DNA from: Flavobacteriales bacterium
GTDB lineage: Bacteria; Bacteroidota; Bacteroidia; Flavobacteriales_D; Parvicellaceae
NCBI GenBank assembly: GCA_029251405.1
Contig: JAQXDK010000039.1
Span: forward strand, 1-35,795
Length of the DNA: 35,795 nt
Direction: 5' to 3'
The notes under the pieces are model-generated. The model was given only the letters and a program-made list of their open reading frames with translations, was not told where the DNA came from and made no database searches. Below are positions 8,512 through 18,336 of this stretch, in pieces (position 1 is the stretch's first letter; every line of letters begins with the position of its first letter). Both the position numbers and the translations under genes were made by a program.

Positions 8512-9453
8512 ATGGAAAATCAAGACTTATTAAATCAATTTCAACAAAAAATTGATGCCGATATCAAAATAGAACCAAAAGACTGGATGCCTGATAAATA
8601 CAGGCAAACTTTAATTCGTCAAATTTCCCAGCACGCCCACTCAGAAATTATTGGAATGCAACCAGAAGGAAACTGGTTGACAAGAGCTCCAAGTTTGAGA
8701 AGCAAGAAAATTCTAATGGCAAAAATTCAAGATGAAGCTGGTCACGGTTTGTATTTGTATTGCGCTGCAGAAACTTTAGGTGTAAAAAGAGAACAATTCT
8801 TGCAATGGCTTCACGAAGGCAAAGCAAAATATTCAAGCGTCTTTAATTATCCAACCTTAAGTTGGGCAGATATGGGTGCTATTGGTTGGTTGGTTGATGG
8901 TGCAGCAATTGTAAATCAAGTTTCTCTTCAAGGAACCTCTTATGGCCCATATTCAAGAGCTATGGTTAAAATATGTATGGAAGAAAGTTTCCATCAAAGA
9001 CAAGGCTTTGAAATAATGGCTCAGTTAGCTGCTGGAACAGCTGAGCAAAAAGAAATGGCTCAAGATGCGATAAATCGCTGGTGGTGGCCATCTATAATGA
9101 TGTTTGGTCCGCATGATTCAGAAAGTGCCCATTCCAATCAGTCTTTAAAATGGCGAATTAAAAGAGAATCTAACGATGCATTAAGACAACGATTTATAGA
9201 CAAGACCATCGAGCAGGGACATCATTTAGGATTAACTTTTCCAGATCCTAAATTACATTTAAATAAAGAAACTCAACACTACGATTATTCTCCAATTAAT
9301 TGGGACGAATTTTGGAATGTAGTAAAAGGTAATGGCCCTGGTAACAAACGAAGAATAAGACATCACATCAAGGCGCATGATGATGGAAAATGGGTAAGAG
9401 AAGCTGCTAAAGCATACGCAGAAAAGATAAATGTAAAAAAGAAATCAGCATAA
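8512..9453 (+). CDS. paaA: Phenylacetyl-CoA epoxidase subunit PaaA
   Basis: PaaA is the catalytic di-iron subunit of the ring-1,2-phenylacetyl-CoA epoxidase, which makes the aromatic ring reactive by epoxidation. The 313-residue protein has the ferritin-like four-helix metal sites: E45 (HAHSEI), E75 and H78 (QDEAGHGLY), and E158 and H161 (EESFHQRQG). The conserved ESLANWW-like region appears as [15 protein letters not shown], and the C terminus carries the usual lysine-rich end. Length matches characterised PaaA. It is followed after one base by paaB, and PaaC completes the core complex. Confidence 0.96.
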   Translation: MENQDLLNQFQQKIDADIKIEPKDWMPDKYRQTLIRQISQHAHSEIIGMQPEGNWLTRAPSLRSKKILMAKIQDEAGHGLYLYCAAETLGVKREQFLQWLHEGKAKYSSVFNYPTLSWADMGAIGWLVDGAAIVNQVSLQGTSYGPYSRAMVKICMEESFHQRQGFEIMAQLAAGTAEQKEMAQDAINRWWWPSIMMFGPHDSESAHSNQSLKWRIKRESNDALRQRFIDKTIEQGHHLGLTFPDPKLHLNKETQHYDYSPINWDEFWNVVKGNGPGNKRRIRHHIKAHDDGKWVREAAKAYAEKINVKKKSA

Positions 9454-9454
9454 T

Positions 9455-9745
9455 ATGGCTAACGATGATCAAGGAATACTTTGGGAAGTTTTTTTAAGAG
9501 TTAAGGCGGGACGTCCTTTTAAGCACGTTGGAAGTTTACATGCTTATGATAAAGAAATGGCAATGAAAGCAGCTAGAGATTTATATACAAGAAGAAATGA
9601 AGGGAATGGAATTTGGATTGTGAAAGCTGAAGATATAGTTTCTTCCGAGGCTAGTGATGGGGAAGCTTTTTTTGATCCATCTGATGATAAAATTTACAGG
9701 CATCCAACTTTTTATAAAATACCTGAAGGTGTAAAACACATTTAA
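9455..9745 (+). CDS. paaB: Phenylacetyl-CoA epoxidase subunit PaaB
   Basis: PaaB is a small subunit of the phenylacetyl-CoA epoxidase, thought to bridge or stabilise PaaAC units. The 96-residue length is normal. Family landmarks are LWEVFLRVKAGRPFKHVGSL near the start, MAMKAARDLYTRRNEG (33-50), and GIWIVKAEDI with the closing KIYRHPTFYKIPEGVKHI. The stop codon overlaps the paaC start by one base (TAATG), indicating translational coupling. Confidence 0.95.
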   Translation: MANDDQGILWEVFLRVKAGRPFKHVGSLHAYDKEMAMKAARDLYTRRNEGNGIWIVKAEDIVSSEASDGEAFFDPSDDKIYRHPTFYKIPEGVKHI

Positions 9746-10497
9746 TGAATAACAAATTACTAGATTTTTGCCTAAGATTAGGCGACACTTCTCTTATATT
9801 AAGTCATAGAATTGGAGAATACTGCAGTAAAGCTCCCTTGTTAGAGGAGGATCTGGCCATAACTAATGTTGGACTAGACCTTTTAGGTCAAGCAGAAAGC
9901 TTTTTAAAATATGCTGCAGAAATTAAAGGAAACACCACTGCTGATGAGTTAACATTTAAAAGAAAAGAAAAAGAATTTCGTTGCCTTCATCTGGTACAAA
10001 CCCCAAATACAGATTTTGCTTTCATCCTTAGCAGACAATTTTTCATGGATTGCTTCCATAAATTACTTTTTGAAAATTTAATTTCTAGTAAAGACGAAAC
10101 AATATCAGGAATTTCAAAAAAAGCAATTAAAGAAGTAAATTATCACTTAAAAAGGAGTTCAGAGTGGATGACCAGATTAGGATTAGGAACAGAAAAAAGT
10201 AATGAAAAATTACAAGTTGCAGTAGACGAACTTTGGATGTACACCGATGAACTGTTTATAGATAATGAAACTGATATATTTGCTAAGGAAAATCACATTG
10301 GCCCATTAAGCAGTAGTCTTAAAAAAGATTGGTCAGAATTAGTAACTCCAGTATTAGAAAATGCTTCAATCAAAGTGCCAGAAAACAATTTATTTAGTTT
10401 AAAGTATGGTAAAAATGGCTTTCATACTGAATATCTTGGATATATTCTAGCTGAAATGCAGCATCTTCCACTCTTATATCCAGATGCAATTTGGTAG
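9745..10497 (+). CDS. paaC: Phenylacetyl-CoA epoxidase subunit PaaC
   Basis: PaaC is the structural ferritin-like partner of PaaA in the phenylacetyl-CoA epoxidase. The 250-residue protein begins with the typical LRLGDTSLILSHRIGEYCSKAP and DLAITNVGLDLLGQAE helices, continues with FILSRQFFMD and AIKEVNYHLKRSSEWMTRLG, and ends with the HTEYLGYILAEMQ helix. It overlaps paaB by one base. In most paa operons paaD (an iron-sulfur maturation protein) and paaE (the reductase) follow or are close by. Here the next gene, after 12 bases, is a glycosyltransferase, so electron supply to this complex must be encoded elsewhere. Confidence 0.95.
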   Translation: MNNKLLDFCLRLGDTSLILSHRIGEYCSKAPLLEEDLAITNVGLDLLGQAESFLKYAAEIKGNTTADELTFKRKEKEFRCLHLVQTPNTDFAFILSRQFFMDCFHKLLFENLISSKDETISGISKKAIKEVNYHLKRSSEWMTRLGLGTEKSNEKLQVAVDELWMYTDELFIDNETDIFAKENHIGPLSSSLKKDWSELVTPVLENASIKVPENNLFSLKYGKNGFHTEYLGYILAEMQHLPLLYPDAIW

Positions 10498-10509
10498 TAA
10501 TTAAGCTTT

Positions 10510-11271
10510 ATGAAAGTTAAGTTATCAGCAGTTATAATAACTTTTAATGAGGAAGCTAATTTACATCGCTGCTTAAGTTCAATAACTGACGTGGTAGACG
10601 AAATTATTATAGTTGACTCTTATAGTACCGACGCTACTGAAAAGATCGCAAAAGAGTATAAAGTAAATTTTTTTAAAAATAAATTTGACGGACATATACA
10701 GCAAAAAAACTTTGCCATTACTAAAGCGAAACATAAACACGTACTTTCATTAGATGCTGATGAATGCCTATCGGAGGCTCTAAAAGAAAGCATTATAGAA
10801 ACTAAAAACAACTGGGTTTACGATGGATATTCATTTAATCGCTTAACAAATTATTGTGGGCAATGGATAAGGTATTGCGGTTGGTATCCAGATAAAAAGT
10901 TAAGATTGTGGGACTCTACAAAGGGAACCTGGCAAGGTCAGAATCCACACGATCAATTTAAACTTTATAAGATAGCTACTCATGGCTTTATAAAGGGAGA
11001 TCTGTTACATTACAGTATTGCAAGTATTGAAGAGCACTTATTGGTAATAGATAAATTTTCTACAATAGCTGCACAAGAAATGTATAATAAGGGAATTAAA
11101 TTTCCTAAAATCAGGTCTTGGGTACATCCGATTTTTAAGTTTATCAAACAATATATTTTAAGGTTTGGTTTTTTAGATGGAAAAAACGGGTTCAGAGTTT
11201 GTAACAATTCAGCGTTCTCTACACATATGAAGTATAAAAAGTTAGTAAAGTTATATGAACAAAATACTTAG
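10510..11271 (+). CDS. Family 2 glycosyltransferase (LPS core type)
   Basis: This 253-residue cytoplasmic or membrane-associated enzyme has the GT-A fold of family 2: SAVIITFNEEANLHRCL at the N terminus, EIIIVDSYSTDAT, QQKNFAI, and the metal-binding SLDADECL (about 80-87). The later CGWYPDKKLRLWD and GQNPHDQF segments are typical of the KdtX/WaaE-like group, which adds a glucose or heptose to the lipopolysaccharide inner core. No membrane helix is obvious. It overlaps the next glycosyltransferase by 17 bases, so the two are translated together. They follow the catabolic genes on the same strand without a visible terminator or promoter. Confidence 0.85.
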   Translation: MKVKLSAVIITFNEEANLHRCLSSITDVVDEIIIVDSYSTDATEKIAKEYKVNFFKNKFDGHIQQKNFAITKAKHKHVLSLDADECLSEALKESIIETKNNWVYDGYSFNRLTNYCGQWIRYCGWYPDKKLRLWDSTKGTWQGQNPHDQFKLYKIATHGFIKGDLLHYSIASIEEHLLVIDKFSTIAAQEMYNKGIKFPKIRSWVHPIFKFIKQYILRFGFLDGKNGFRVCNNSAFSTHMKYKKLVKLYEQNT

Positions 11272-12364
11272 GGTACTTCATGTTTCTTCAGCTCTGTCGT
11301 GGAGGGGAGGAGAACAACAAATAGTGAATCTTATTGAAGGGCTTAGTTCTGTGGATGAAAGCATTGAACAGATACTTTTCTGTAGTAAAAATAGCGCTAT
11401 TGAAAAATACGCCACAATTCAAAACATTAAATTTAAATCTGCTCAAAAAAAATCTGGATTCGATTTATTATATATTATTAAATTATTTAGGGTTATAAAA
11501 AGTTGTAATCCGAATATTATTCATGTTCATGACAGTCATGCACATACTGCATGTGTTGTAGCACACTTATTATTATTTTCAAAAATTCCTATTGTACTAC
11601 ACAGAAGGGTAGATTTTGATATTGGTAAATCTCTTTTTTCAAATTATAAGTACAATTATACCTACATAAAACAAATAATTACAGTTTCAAAAGCTATAAA
11701 AAATATAATTCAACCTAAAGTAAAAGCTCCAGTAGATGTAATCTACTCAAGTTGGAGAAAATCAGTACTTGAAAAATCTGGAGAAGCCAACCTTAGAAAA
11801 GAACTCGGACTCGCTAATTCATCCAAACTAATTGGCAACATCGCAGCATTAACTGATCATAAAGATTATCAAACTTTTGTTGAAACAGCAGCCCTCACCA
11901 TAAATAAGAATAATAGCATTCACTTTATTATTGCAGGTGAAGGAGCGTTAAAAGATCAAATTAATAGCCACATACATTCTTTATCACTTGAAAGTAATAT
12001 TCACCTTCTTGGATTTAGAGCGGATGTTACAGAAATCATGAAGAGTCTTGATGTTTTCTTTATGCCCTCTAAAATGGAGGGGTTGGGTTCTATATTATAC
12101 TTAGCATTTGGATGTAAAACACCTGTAGTTTCAACAAGAGCTGGTGGAATACCAGAATTAGTTAAGGACAAGGAGACTGGTTATCTTTGTGAAGTAGGTA
12201 ATTCAAAAGAATTAAGCCAATGTCTTAATATGGTTTTACAACAAAAGAATAATATCGTTACAGAAAAAGCCTATCAGCTTGCATTATCCAGCCAGTATAC
12301 CAATATGGCACAAATGAATCACAGTTTATATCTAGACATAATACAAAATACTTATGAAATATAA
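11255..12364 (+). CDS. Family 4 glycosyltransferase
   Basis: The 369-residue protein has the GT-B fold of family 4. The N-terminal half has VLHVSSALSWRGGEQQIVNL and IIHVHDSHAHT. The C-terminal nucleotide-sugar domain contains IGNIAALTDHKDYQ, FIIAGEGAL, IHLLGFRADVTEIM, FFMPSKMEGLG and TRAGGIPELV, including the E-x7-E type donor-binding stretch. The substrate cannot be read from sequence. Pairing with the upstream LPS-core type transferase suggests lipopolysaccharide or another surface glycan. It overlaps its upstream neighbour by 17 bases and its downstream neighbour by 11 bases. Confidence 0.88.
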   Translation: MNKILRVLHVSSALSWRGGEQQIVNLIEGLSSVDESIEQILFCSKNSAIEKYATIQNIKFKSAQKKSGFDLLYIIKLFRVIKSCNPNIIHVHDSHAHTACVVAHLLLFSKIPIVLHRRVDFDIGKSLFSNYKYNYTYIKQIITVSKAIKNIIQPKVKAPVDVIYSSWRKSVLEKSGEANLRKELGLANSSKLIGNIAALTDHKDYQTFVETAALTINKNNSIHFIIAGEGALKDQINSHIHSLSLESNIHLLGFRADVTEIMKSLDVFFMPSKMEGLGSILYLAFGCKTPVVSTRAGGIPELVKDKETGYLCEVGNSKELSQCLNMVLQQKNNIVTEKAYQLALSSQYTNMAQMNHSLYLDIIQNTYEI

Positions 12365-12938
12365 TCTAAGCGAAATAACCGATGTAATTAAAAATAGAAG
12401 GACCATATATCCTAAATTTTTTTCATCCAGAAAAGTACATAAAGAAATTGTTGAACATTTATTAAATAATGCAACTTGGGCACCAACTCATGGAAATACT
12501 CAGCCTTGGAAATTTCAAGTTTATATGGGAGATAGCAGAGAGAAACTTAGTAAAAACCTTGGAGAGTTGTACCAACTTTTAACTCCAAAAGATTTATATA
12601 ACGAAGGGAAGTTTAAAAAAATAAGTTCAAGACCTTTCCTTTCATCTGTAGCCATTGTAGTTTCTATGAAAAGAGGAGATAATGAGAAGATACCAGAGAT
12701 AGAAGAAGTTGAAGCTGTTGCTTGCGCAATCCAAAACATGTGCTTAACGGCAACTGCCTATGGTCTAGGTTCATTCTGGTCAAGTCCTAAAATTATATAT
12801 ACTCCAGAAATGAATAAATTTCTTAAATTAAAACCCGAAGATAAATGTTTAGGCGTTTTATATGTAGGTTACCCAAGTATAGATTGGCCAAAAGGACAGA
12901 GAAAGCCTATTGAATATTTAACAGAATGGAATGAATAA
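12354..12938 (+). CDS. Nitroreductase family FMN protein
   Basis: The 194-residue protein is of the short nitroreductase type. It carries the FMN phosphate-binding KNRRTIYPKFF near the start, the NNATWAPTHGNTQPWKF helix-loop (about 38-54) typical of the family, AVACAIQNMCLTATAYGLG (about 120-138), and GVLYVGYPS near the C terminus. Such enzymes use NAD(P)H and FMN to reduce nitro compounds, quinones or enones; the physiological substrate is not evident. The start codon overlaps the end of the preceding glycosyltransferase. Linkage to the surface-glycan genes is probably transcriptional rather than functional. Confidence 0.85.
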   Translation: MKYNLSEITDVIKNRRTIYPKFFSSRKVHKEIVEHLLNNATWAPTHGNTQPWKFQVYMGDSREKLSKNLGELYQLLTPKDLYNEGKFKKISSRPFLSSVAIVVSMKRGDNEKIPEIEEVEAVACAIQNMCLTATAYGLGSFWSSPKIIYTPEMNKFLKLKPEDKCLGVLYVGYPSIDWPKGQRKPIEYLTEWNE

Positions 12939-12946
12939 AATAGCTT

Positions 12947-13300
12947 ATGGATAACATGGACGAAGGGGTGCTTAAACTAACAAATCACAAAGACCACCCT
13001 ACAAATAAAGCTTACAAGATTTTTTTCTTTCATACAAAAAAACAAGCGGATTATTTCAAACAAATTCTAGAAACTAAGAATATTTTTTTCGAGTTCGCTG
13101 AAGATGAAAATAAAAGAGGTCCCGTTTATTTATTTGGAATTCGTAAAACAGATAATGCAATAGTTCAGGAGATTAATTATATAACTATAGGAAAGTTTAG
13201 AGAACCTTTTATTCCTCAGAAATGGGCCCAATATTTGGTGATTATATTAGGAATAGGAATTGTTGTTTTTTCAATAATTTCATATTTTAAAAATAATTAA
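12947..13300 (+). CDS. Small tail-anchored protein of unknown function
   Basis: I do not recognise this 117-residue protein with certainty. Residues 1-88 look like a small alpha/beta domain: KAYKIFFFHTKKQADYFKQI, then an aligned strand KNIFFEFAED and PVYLFGIRK. This strand-helix-strand order resembles the DUF2007 type of putative signal-transducing domain, but only loosely. A single membrane helix lies at about 93-113 (LVIILGIGIVVFSIISYF) with a positive tail, so the domain probably faces the cytoplasm. It is separated by 8 and 3 bases from its neighbours and belongs to the same transcription unit. Confidence 0.6.
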   Translation: MDNMDEGVLKLTNHKDHPTNKAYKIFFFHTKKQADYFKQILETKNIFFEFAEDENKRGPVYLFGIRKTDNAIVQEINYITIGKFREPFIPQKWAQYLVIILGIGIVVFSIISYFKNN

Positions 13301-13303
13301 GAT

Positions 13304-14035
13304 TTGAAAATTCCAAAAATAATTTTCTTTTTGTTCTTTACTTCAACAGTGTTTTGTCAAGGTCAGAACGACAAAAATCACAACATTGGCTTTTTACTGG
13401 GTTCTATTATTCCCATTAATTATTTTGGGGTTAGTGCAATAGATCTTACAGAAAATAACTCAACAATAAAATTAGAAAATAGGATTGGATACAATTTTGG
13501 GATGATTTTAAAAACAGACTATGATAAAAATTTTAGTGTAGAAGGTGGAATAGTTTTTTATCAAAGAAATTTTAAATTAACTGGAACAAGTGCAAATCAA
13601 TCCAATATTTTAAATGACACCAGCTCGTTCAGCTATATAAGTTATGGAATTCCATTACAAGCGATAATCTATGTTCAATTAGGCAATGAATTATATATGA
13701 GAAATGCTATAGGCGTTAATATAGATTTTTATGCATCTTCTGTAGCTAGCAAAGGAAATAATTTTGCAATTGATCATCTTTCTGAAAGAGCAAGGTGGAT
13801 TAATGGCTCAATAAGTGGAAATCTTGGAATTGAAAAAAGAGATTCTAAAATAGGATCCTATTATGTAGGAGCTGAAGTCAATATACCAATATCTGCAATA
13901 GCAGTGACTAAATTGAAATTCTATTATGATGGTAATACTTTTGACAGATACGATAAATTATTTCTAAGAGGAAATTATTTTGGTATCCAGTTTAAATATT
14001 ATTTGCCAGTTGGTATGGAAAACTCAAAAAATTAA
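13304..14035 (+). CDS. Small outer-membrane beta-barrel protein
   Basis: The 243-residue protein starts at a TTG. The resulting [21 protein letters not shown] is a good signal peptide with cleavage after CQ or QGQ. The rest has the alternating pattern of an eight- to twelve-strand barrel ([70 protein letters not shown]). The closing [12 protein letters not shown] is like the terminal strand of PorT/OmpA-type barrels. Specific function unknown. Its stop codon shares the tetranucleotide TTAA with the infB stop on the opposite strand. Confidence 0.65.
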   Translation: MKIPKIIFFLFFTSTVFCQGQNDKNHNIGFLLGSIIPINYFGVSAIDLTENNSTIKLENRIGYNFGMILKTDYDKNFSVEGGIVFYQRNFKLTGTSANQSNILNDTSSFSYISYGIPLQAIIYVQLGNELYMRNAIGVNIDFYASSVASKGNNFAIDHLSERARWINGSISGNLGIEKRDSKIGSYYVGAEVNIPISAIAVTKLKFYYDGNTFDRYDKLFLRGNYFGIQFKYYLPVGMENSKN

Positions 14036-16584
14036 AGTTTTCTACTCACTTCAACCTCTTCATAGGCTTCTACAATATCACCTACTCTTATATCGTTATA
14101 TTTTGCAATATTCAACCCACATTCGTATCCATTTTTAACTTCCTTCACATCATCTTTAAATCGCTTTAAAGATCCTAATTCACCAGAATAGACAACAATA
14201 CCGTCTCTTATTATCCTAACATTATGATTCCTATTAATTTTACCTTCTGTTACGTAACAACCTGCAATAGTACCGAATTTTGTAATTTTAAAAGTTTCTC
14301 TTATTTCAGCAGTACCAACAATTTCCTCTTTAAACTCTGGTGAAAGCATTCCCTCCATAGCTTCTTTAACTTCTTCAATTGCTTTGTAAATAACAGAGTA
14401 TAAACGAATATCAATTTCTTCTTTTTCAGCTATCTTACGAGCTCCCTGAGAAGGCCTTACTTGGAATCCAATAACAATTGCATCTGACGCTGAGGCTAAT
14501 AAAATATCCGATTCGGTAATTTGACCAACTGCTTTATGGATGATATTTATTTGAATAGATTCTTGAGAAAGTTTCAATAAAGAATCTGATAAAGCTTCAA
14601 TAGACCCATCAACATCTCCTTTAACTATGATATTAAGCTCTTGAAAATCTCCTAAGGCAATTCTTCTACCAATCTCATCTAATGTGATGTGTTTTGTAGT
14701 TCTTAGCCCTTGTTCTCTTTGAAGTTGTTGTCTTTTAGAAGCTATTTGCTTCATTTCTTTTTCGTCGTCTAATATATTGAAAACATCTCCTGCACTAGCA
14801 GCACCGTTCATACCAAGTACAGAAACAGGTCTGGAAGGACCAGCAGACTCAACAGGATTGCCACTTTCATCATGCATGGCTTTAATTTTACCAAATTCTT
14901 TTCCAGCAATTAGCGTATCACCTACCTTCATCGTACCATACTGCACCAACAATGTTGTAACGTAACCTCTACCTTTGTCCAAAGAAGCTTCAATTACTGT
15001 TCCTTTTGCATTTGTATCAGGATCTGCTTTTAATTCCAATAATTCAGACTCTAAAAGTACTTTTTCTAAGAGTTCATCAATACCGGTTCCATCTTTAGCA
15101 GATATTTCTTGACATTGATATTTTCCTCCCCAGTCTTCAACTAATATATTCATAGCTGATAATTCTTCTTTAATTTTGTCTGGGTTAGCTGTAGAACGGT
15201 CGCACTTATTAAGTGCAAATACCATAGGTACACCTGCAGCTTGGGAGTGATTGATGGCCTCTTTAGTTTGAGGCATAACTCTATCATCTGCAGCAATAAT
15301 AATAATAGAGACATCTGTCACCTGCGCTCCTCTTGCTCTCATTGCAGTAAATGCCTCATGTCCTGGAGTATCTAAAAAGGTTATGTCTTTTTTGTTGTGT
15401 TTTACAGAGTAAGCACCTATGTGCTGCGTTATTCCGCCAGCCTCCCCAGAAGTAACATCTGCACTCCTAATGTAATCCAAAAGAGATGTTTTTCCGTGAT
15501 CTACGTGCCCCATAACAGTAACGATAGGCGGTCTGTCCAGCATATTTTCAGGATTCTGAGAATCTTCAACAACTGAAGCGGTAACATCGGCACTAACAAA
15601 TTCTACAGTAAATCCAAATTCCTCAGCAACCATAGTAAGAGTTTCTGCATCTAATCTTTGATTAATGGATGCGAATATACCGATTGACATTAAAGTGCCT
15701 ATTACATCGTTTGGAGATTTAGACATCATGGACGCAAGTTCTGAAACCGATACAAATTCAGTTAATTTCAGTGTGCTTTTTTCTTGTTCTGAAATTAATT
15801 CTTCTATTTCCATTTTATCAGAAATAGCTTGTCTCTTTTCTCTTCTTAATTTAGAAGATTTAGATTTTCCTTTGTTACTTAACCTTGCAAGAGTTTCTTT
15901 AATTTCTTTTTGAATTTCTTCAGGAGAGGCCTCTGTTTTTTGAGGTGTTTTTGTAGTTTTTCTTTTGTCTCTAAAGACATTTTTACCTGCTTTTTCTACA
16001 TTGACTTTTTTAATTCTTTTTCTCTTTCTTTTAGATGCTTCAGAGTCTTCAGAAGGTTTAGATTTGACTGGAACTTTTGGTAGTTCTATTTTTCCTAAAA
16101 CTTTAGGACCAGTTAATTTTTTAGCCTCGGCCTTTATTGTTTCGGAAGGTTCTATCTTATTTTTATTAACTGGATCAGCAGTTTTTATTTCAGTTTTTTC
16201 TTCTTTTACCTCAACAGGCTCCTCAACAGTTTCTGCTACAGGATCAGCTTTTGGCTTCGGTGTTAAATCTATTTTACCAAGTACAGAAGGTCCAGAAAGG
16301 GCGTCGGCTTTAGCTACTATCTTTTCGATTTCTTTTTTTGGTTCTTCTTTCTTAATTGAAATGACTTTTCTTTCCGATTGGTCTATAACAACATTATCAG
16401 CTTTCTCTTTCTCAAATTTTTCTTTATGATATTCTTCTAATAATATCATATACAAGTCCTCACCAATTTTTGTGTTGGGATTAGAACTTACTTCTTTTCC
16501 TTGGGAGCCTAAAAACTCAACAATTGTTGATATTCCAACATTAAGTTCTCTTGCAACCTTACTTAGCCTTTTTACTACTGCCAT
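14032..16584 (-). CDS. infB: Translation initiation factor IF-2
   Basis: IF-2 is the GTPase that brings initiator fMet-tRNA to the ribosomal P site and promotes subunit joining. The 850-residue protein has an N-terminal helical IF2N-like segment (1-55), then a long lysine/glutamate-rich linker containing two copies of a GP-x-VLGKI motif (98-105 and 159-166). The G domain carries GHVDHGKTS (about 357-365), [13 protein letters not shown] and SAKDGTG, and domains II to IV follow to the end. All GTPase motifs are intact. It is the last gene of rimP-nusA-infB, 23 bases after nusA. Its stop codon overlaps that of the convergent outer-membrane gene. Confidence 0.97.
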   Translation of the reverse strand: MAVVKRLSKVARELNVGISTIVEFLGSQGKEVSSNPNTKIGEDLYMILLEEYHKEKFEKEKADNVVIDQSERKVISIKKEEPKKEIEKIVAKADALSGPSVLGKIDLTPKPKADPVAETVEEPVEVKEEKTEIKTADPVNKNKIEPSETIKAEAKKLTGPKVLGKIELPKVPVKSKPSEDSEASKRKRKRIKKVNVEKAGKNVFRDKRKTTKTPQKTEASPEEIQKEIKETLARLSNKGKSKSSKLRREKRQAISDKMEIEELISEQEKSTLKLTEFVSVSELASMMSKSPNDVIGTLMSIGIFASINQRLDAETLTMVAEEFGFTVEFVSADVTASVVEDSQNPENMLDRPPIVTVMGHVDHGKTSLLDYIRSADVTSGEAGGITQHIGAYSVKHNKKDITFLDTPGHEAFTAMRARGAQVTDVSIIIIAADDRVMPQTKEAINHSQAAGVPMVFALNKCDRSTANPDKIKEELSAMNILVEDWGGKYQCQEISAKDGTGIDELLEKVLLESELLELKADPDTNAKGTVIEASLDKGRGYVTTLLVQYGTMKVGDTLIAGKEFGKIKAMHDESGNPVESAGPSRPVSVLGMNGAASAGDVFNILDDEKEMKQIASKRQQLQREQGLRTTKHITLDEIGRRIALGDFQELNIIVKGDVDGSIEALSDSLLKLSQESIQINIIHKAVGQITESDILLASASDAIVIGFQVRPSQGARKIAEKEEIDIRLYSVIYKAIEEVKEAMEGMLSPEFKEEIVGTAEIRETFKITKFGTIAGCYVTEGKINRNHNVRIIRDGIVVYSGELGSLKRFKDDVKEVKNGYECGLNIAKYNDIRVGDIVEAYEEVEVSRKL

Positions 16585-16607
16585 AATGTTATTAATTTCA
16601 ATCTAGA

Positions 16608-17846
16608 TTATTTCTCAAATTCTGAGCTTAAAATCTTTAATATTTCATCTACTGTTTCTACTTCTAAATCTGTTCTTTTCACTAAATCATCTTTTCCAAT
16701 CTCTAAAACACTTTTAGCGGAATCGCATCCAATTGCTTTTAATTCGTCAATAATCCAATCATCAATTTCATCGGTGAATTCGTCTAAATCTACATCATCA
16801 ATATCTTCTGCACCTTCTCTGTATACATCAATTTCAAGCCCTGTAAGTTTAGATGCTAATTTAATATTATGTCCACCTTTACCTATGGCTTTAGAAACTT
16901 CGTCCGGCTTTAAAAAGACCTCGACTCGAGATTCCTCTTCGTTAATTTCCATATTACTAATTTTAGCAGGATTTAAAGATCGCTGTATTAGAAGTTGCAT
17001 GTTTGTTGTCCAAGGAATAACATCTATATTTTCGTTTCTAAGTTCTCTAACTATACCGTGTATTCTTGAACCGTTCATCCCCACACAAGCACCTACTGGA
17101 TCGATTCTATCATCATAAGACTCAACAGCTACTTTTGCTCTTTCACCTGGATTTCGAACAATTTTTTTAATGGTAATTAATCCATCAAAAACTTCTGGTA
17201 CTTCTTGCTCGAACAACCTCGCTAAAAATTCAGGAGCTGTTCTGGAAAGTATAATCACTGGATTATTATTTCTTAAATCCACTTTAGAAACGACTGCTCT
17301 TGTGGTGTCACCTTTTCTAAAATAATCAGAAGGTATTTGTTCCGATTTCGGTAAAATTAATTCATTACCGTCATCGTCTAAAATTAGTATTTCTCTTTTC
17401 CAAATCTGATAAACTTCACCGTTTACTATATCTCCAACTCTCTCTTTATATTTTTGATAGATACTGTCTTTTTCTAATTCTAATACTTTAGAAGCAAGAT
17501 TTTGTCTTAGTGATAAAATATTTCTCCTCCCGAAATCCTCAACTTTAACTTCTTGAGAAACTTCTTCCCCAATTTCAAAATCAGGCTCGATTTTAAGCGC
17601 TTCGCTATATTTAATTTGGGTTCCCTCGTCTTCAAAGTCCTCGTCTGGTACAATTTCTCTGTTTAACCAAATCTCTAAATCACCTTTGTCTGGATTTATA
17701 ATGACATCAACATTTTCGTCTGATCCATATTTTCTTTTTAAAGTAGATCGAAAAACATCTTCTACTATTCTCATCATGGTTACTCTATCGATATTCTTAA
17801 TTTCTTTAAATTCTGAAAAAGAGTCAATTAATTCTATTGCATTCAT
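16608..17846 (-). CDS. nusA: Transcription termination/antitermination factor NusA
   Basis: NusA binds RNA polymerase and nascent RNA and modulates pausing, termination and antitermination. The 412-residue protein has the N-terminal polymerase-binding domain (1-130), an S1 domain (about 133-200; VGDIVNGEVYQIWKREILI), and two KH domains (about 230-345; PVGACVGMNGSRIHGIVREL and VSKAIGKGGHNIKLASKL). A short helical C-terminal segment contains a helix-hairpin-helix-like DELKAIGCDSAKSVLEIG. It lacks the two acidic repeats of the E. coli protein, as usual in this phylum. It lies between rimP (9 bases) and infB (23 bases). The hairpin in front of rimP is a plausible site for feedback by this protein. 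Confidence 0.96.
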   Translation of the reverse strand: MNAIELIDSFSEFKEIKNIDRVTMMRIVEDVFRSTLKRKYGSDENVDVIINPDKGDLEIWLNREIVPDEDFEDEGTQIKYSEALKIEPDFEIGEEVSQEVKVEDFGRRNILSLRQNLASKVLELEKDSIYQKYKERVGDIVNGEVYQIWKREILILDDDGNELILPKSEQIPSDYFRKGDTTRAVVSKVDLRNNNPVIILSRTAPEFLARLFEQEVPEVFDGLITIKKIVRNPGERAKVAVESYDDRIDPVGACVGMNGSRIHGIVRELRNENIDVIPWTTNMQLLIQRSLNPAKISNMEINEEESRVEVFLKPDEVSKAIGKGGHNIKLASKLTGLEIDVYREGAEDIDDVDLDEFTDEIDDWIIDELKAIGCDSAKSVLEIGKDDLVKRTDLEVETVDEILKILSSEFEK

Positions 17847-17855
17847 AGGGTTTAT

Positions 17856-18329
17856 TTAAAATGATATAATCAGTTTAGTTTCTTTTATTTCACTCATTAG
17901 TAATTGGTGAGTGGTTTCTATTTTATCTTTTTTCTTGGTTATTTTGTTTTTTTCAATTTTAATCTCTCTCAAGAAAATTTCTTGGTCGTTGGCTTTAAGA
18001 AGTTCTCCATTTAAAACTTCGTTACTAGTTTTTGTAACAGTTACCTGATTGCCTAAATTTTTTAGATATTGTTTAGCTACTACAAATGGTTGATCTAATC
18101 CAGGAGATGAAACTTGTAAATCAAAGTCTTCTTTTTCTCTGTCTAAATTATGTTCAATATTTCTACTAACACTTACACAGTCTTTCACGCTAACTCCACC
18201 ATTTAAATTATCCATTTTAACTCTAATGGAGTTTTTGGATGAGATACTAACACTTACTAAATAATTTCCATTATCGAGTTCATTTATTCTTTCTTCTGCC
18301 AACTTTATTACTTCGTTTTTTGAAATCAT
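17856..18329 (-). CDS. rimP: Ribosome maturation factor RimP
   Basis: RimP is needed for maturation of the 30S ribosomal subunit. The 157-residue protein has the typical two-domain form. The N-terminal alpha/beta domain includes SIRVKMDNLNGGVSVKDCVSVSRNIEHNLD (a variant of the family's DGVTVDDC region) and DFDLQVSSPGLDQPF (the family's VSSPGLDRPL motif, about residues 79-90). The C-terminal SH3-like barrel follows (NQVTVTK, LNGELLKANDQEIFL). It opens the operon with nusA and infB. The predicted promoter (18390-18421) leaves a leader of about 55 nt that contains a terminator-like hairpin ending 12 bases before the start codon. Confidence 0.93.
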   Translation of the reverse strand: MISKNEVIKLAEERINELDNGNYLVSVSISSKNSIRVKMDNLNGGVSVKDCVSVSRNIEHNLDREKEDFDLQVSSPGLDQPFVVAKQYLKNLGNQVTVTKTSNEVLNGELLKANDQEIFLREIKIEKNKITKKKDKIETTHQLLMSEIKETKLIISF

Positions 18330-18336
18330 AGTAAGT

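Noticed and set aside
15965-16429. Open frame of 154 codons on the plus strand inside infB
   Set aside because: It is opposite the low-complexity Lys/Glu-rich linker of IF-2, which naturally yields a Ser/Phe/Leu-rich antisense frame; no family resemblance.
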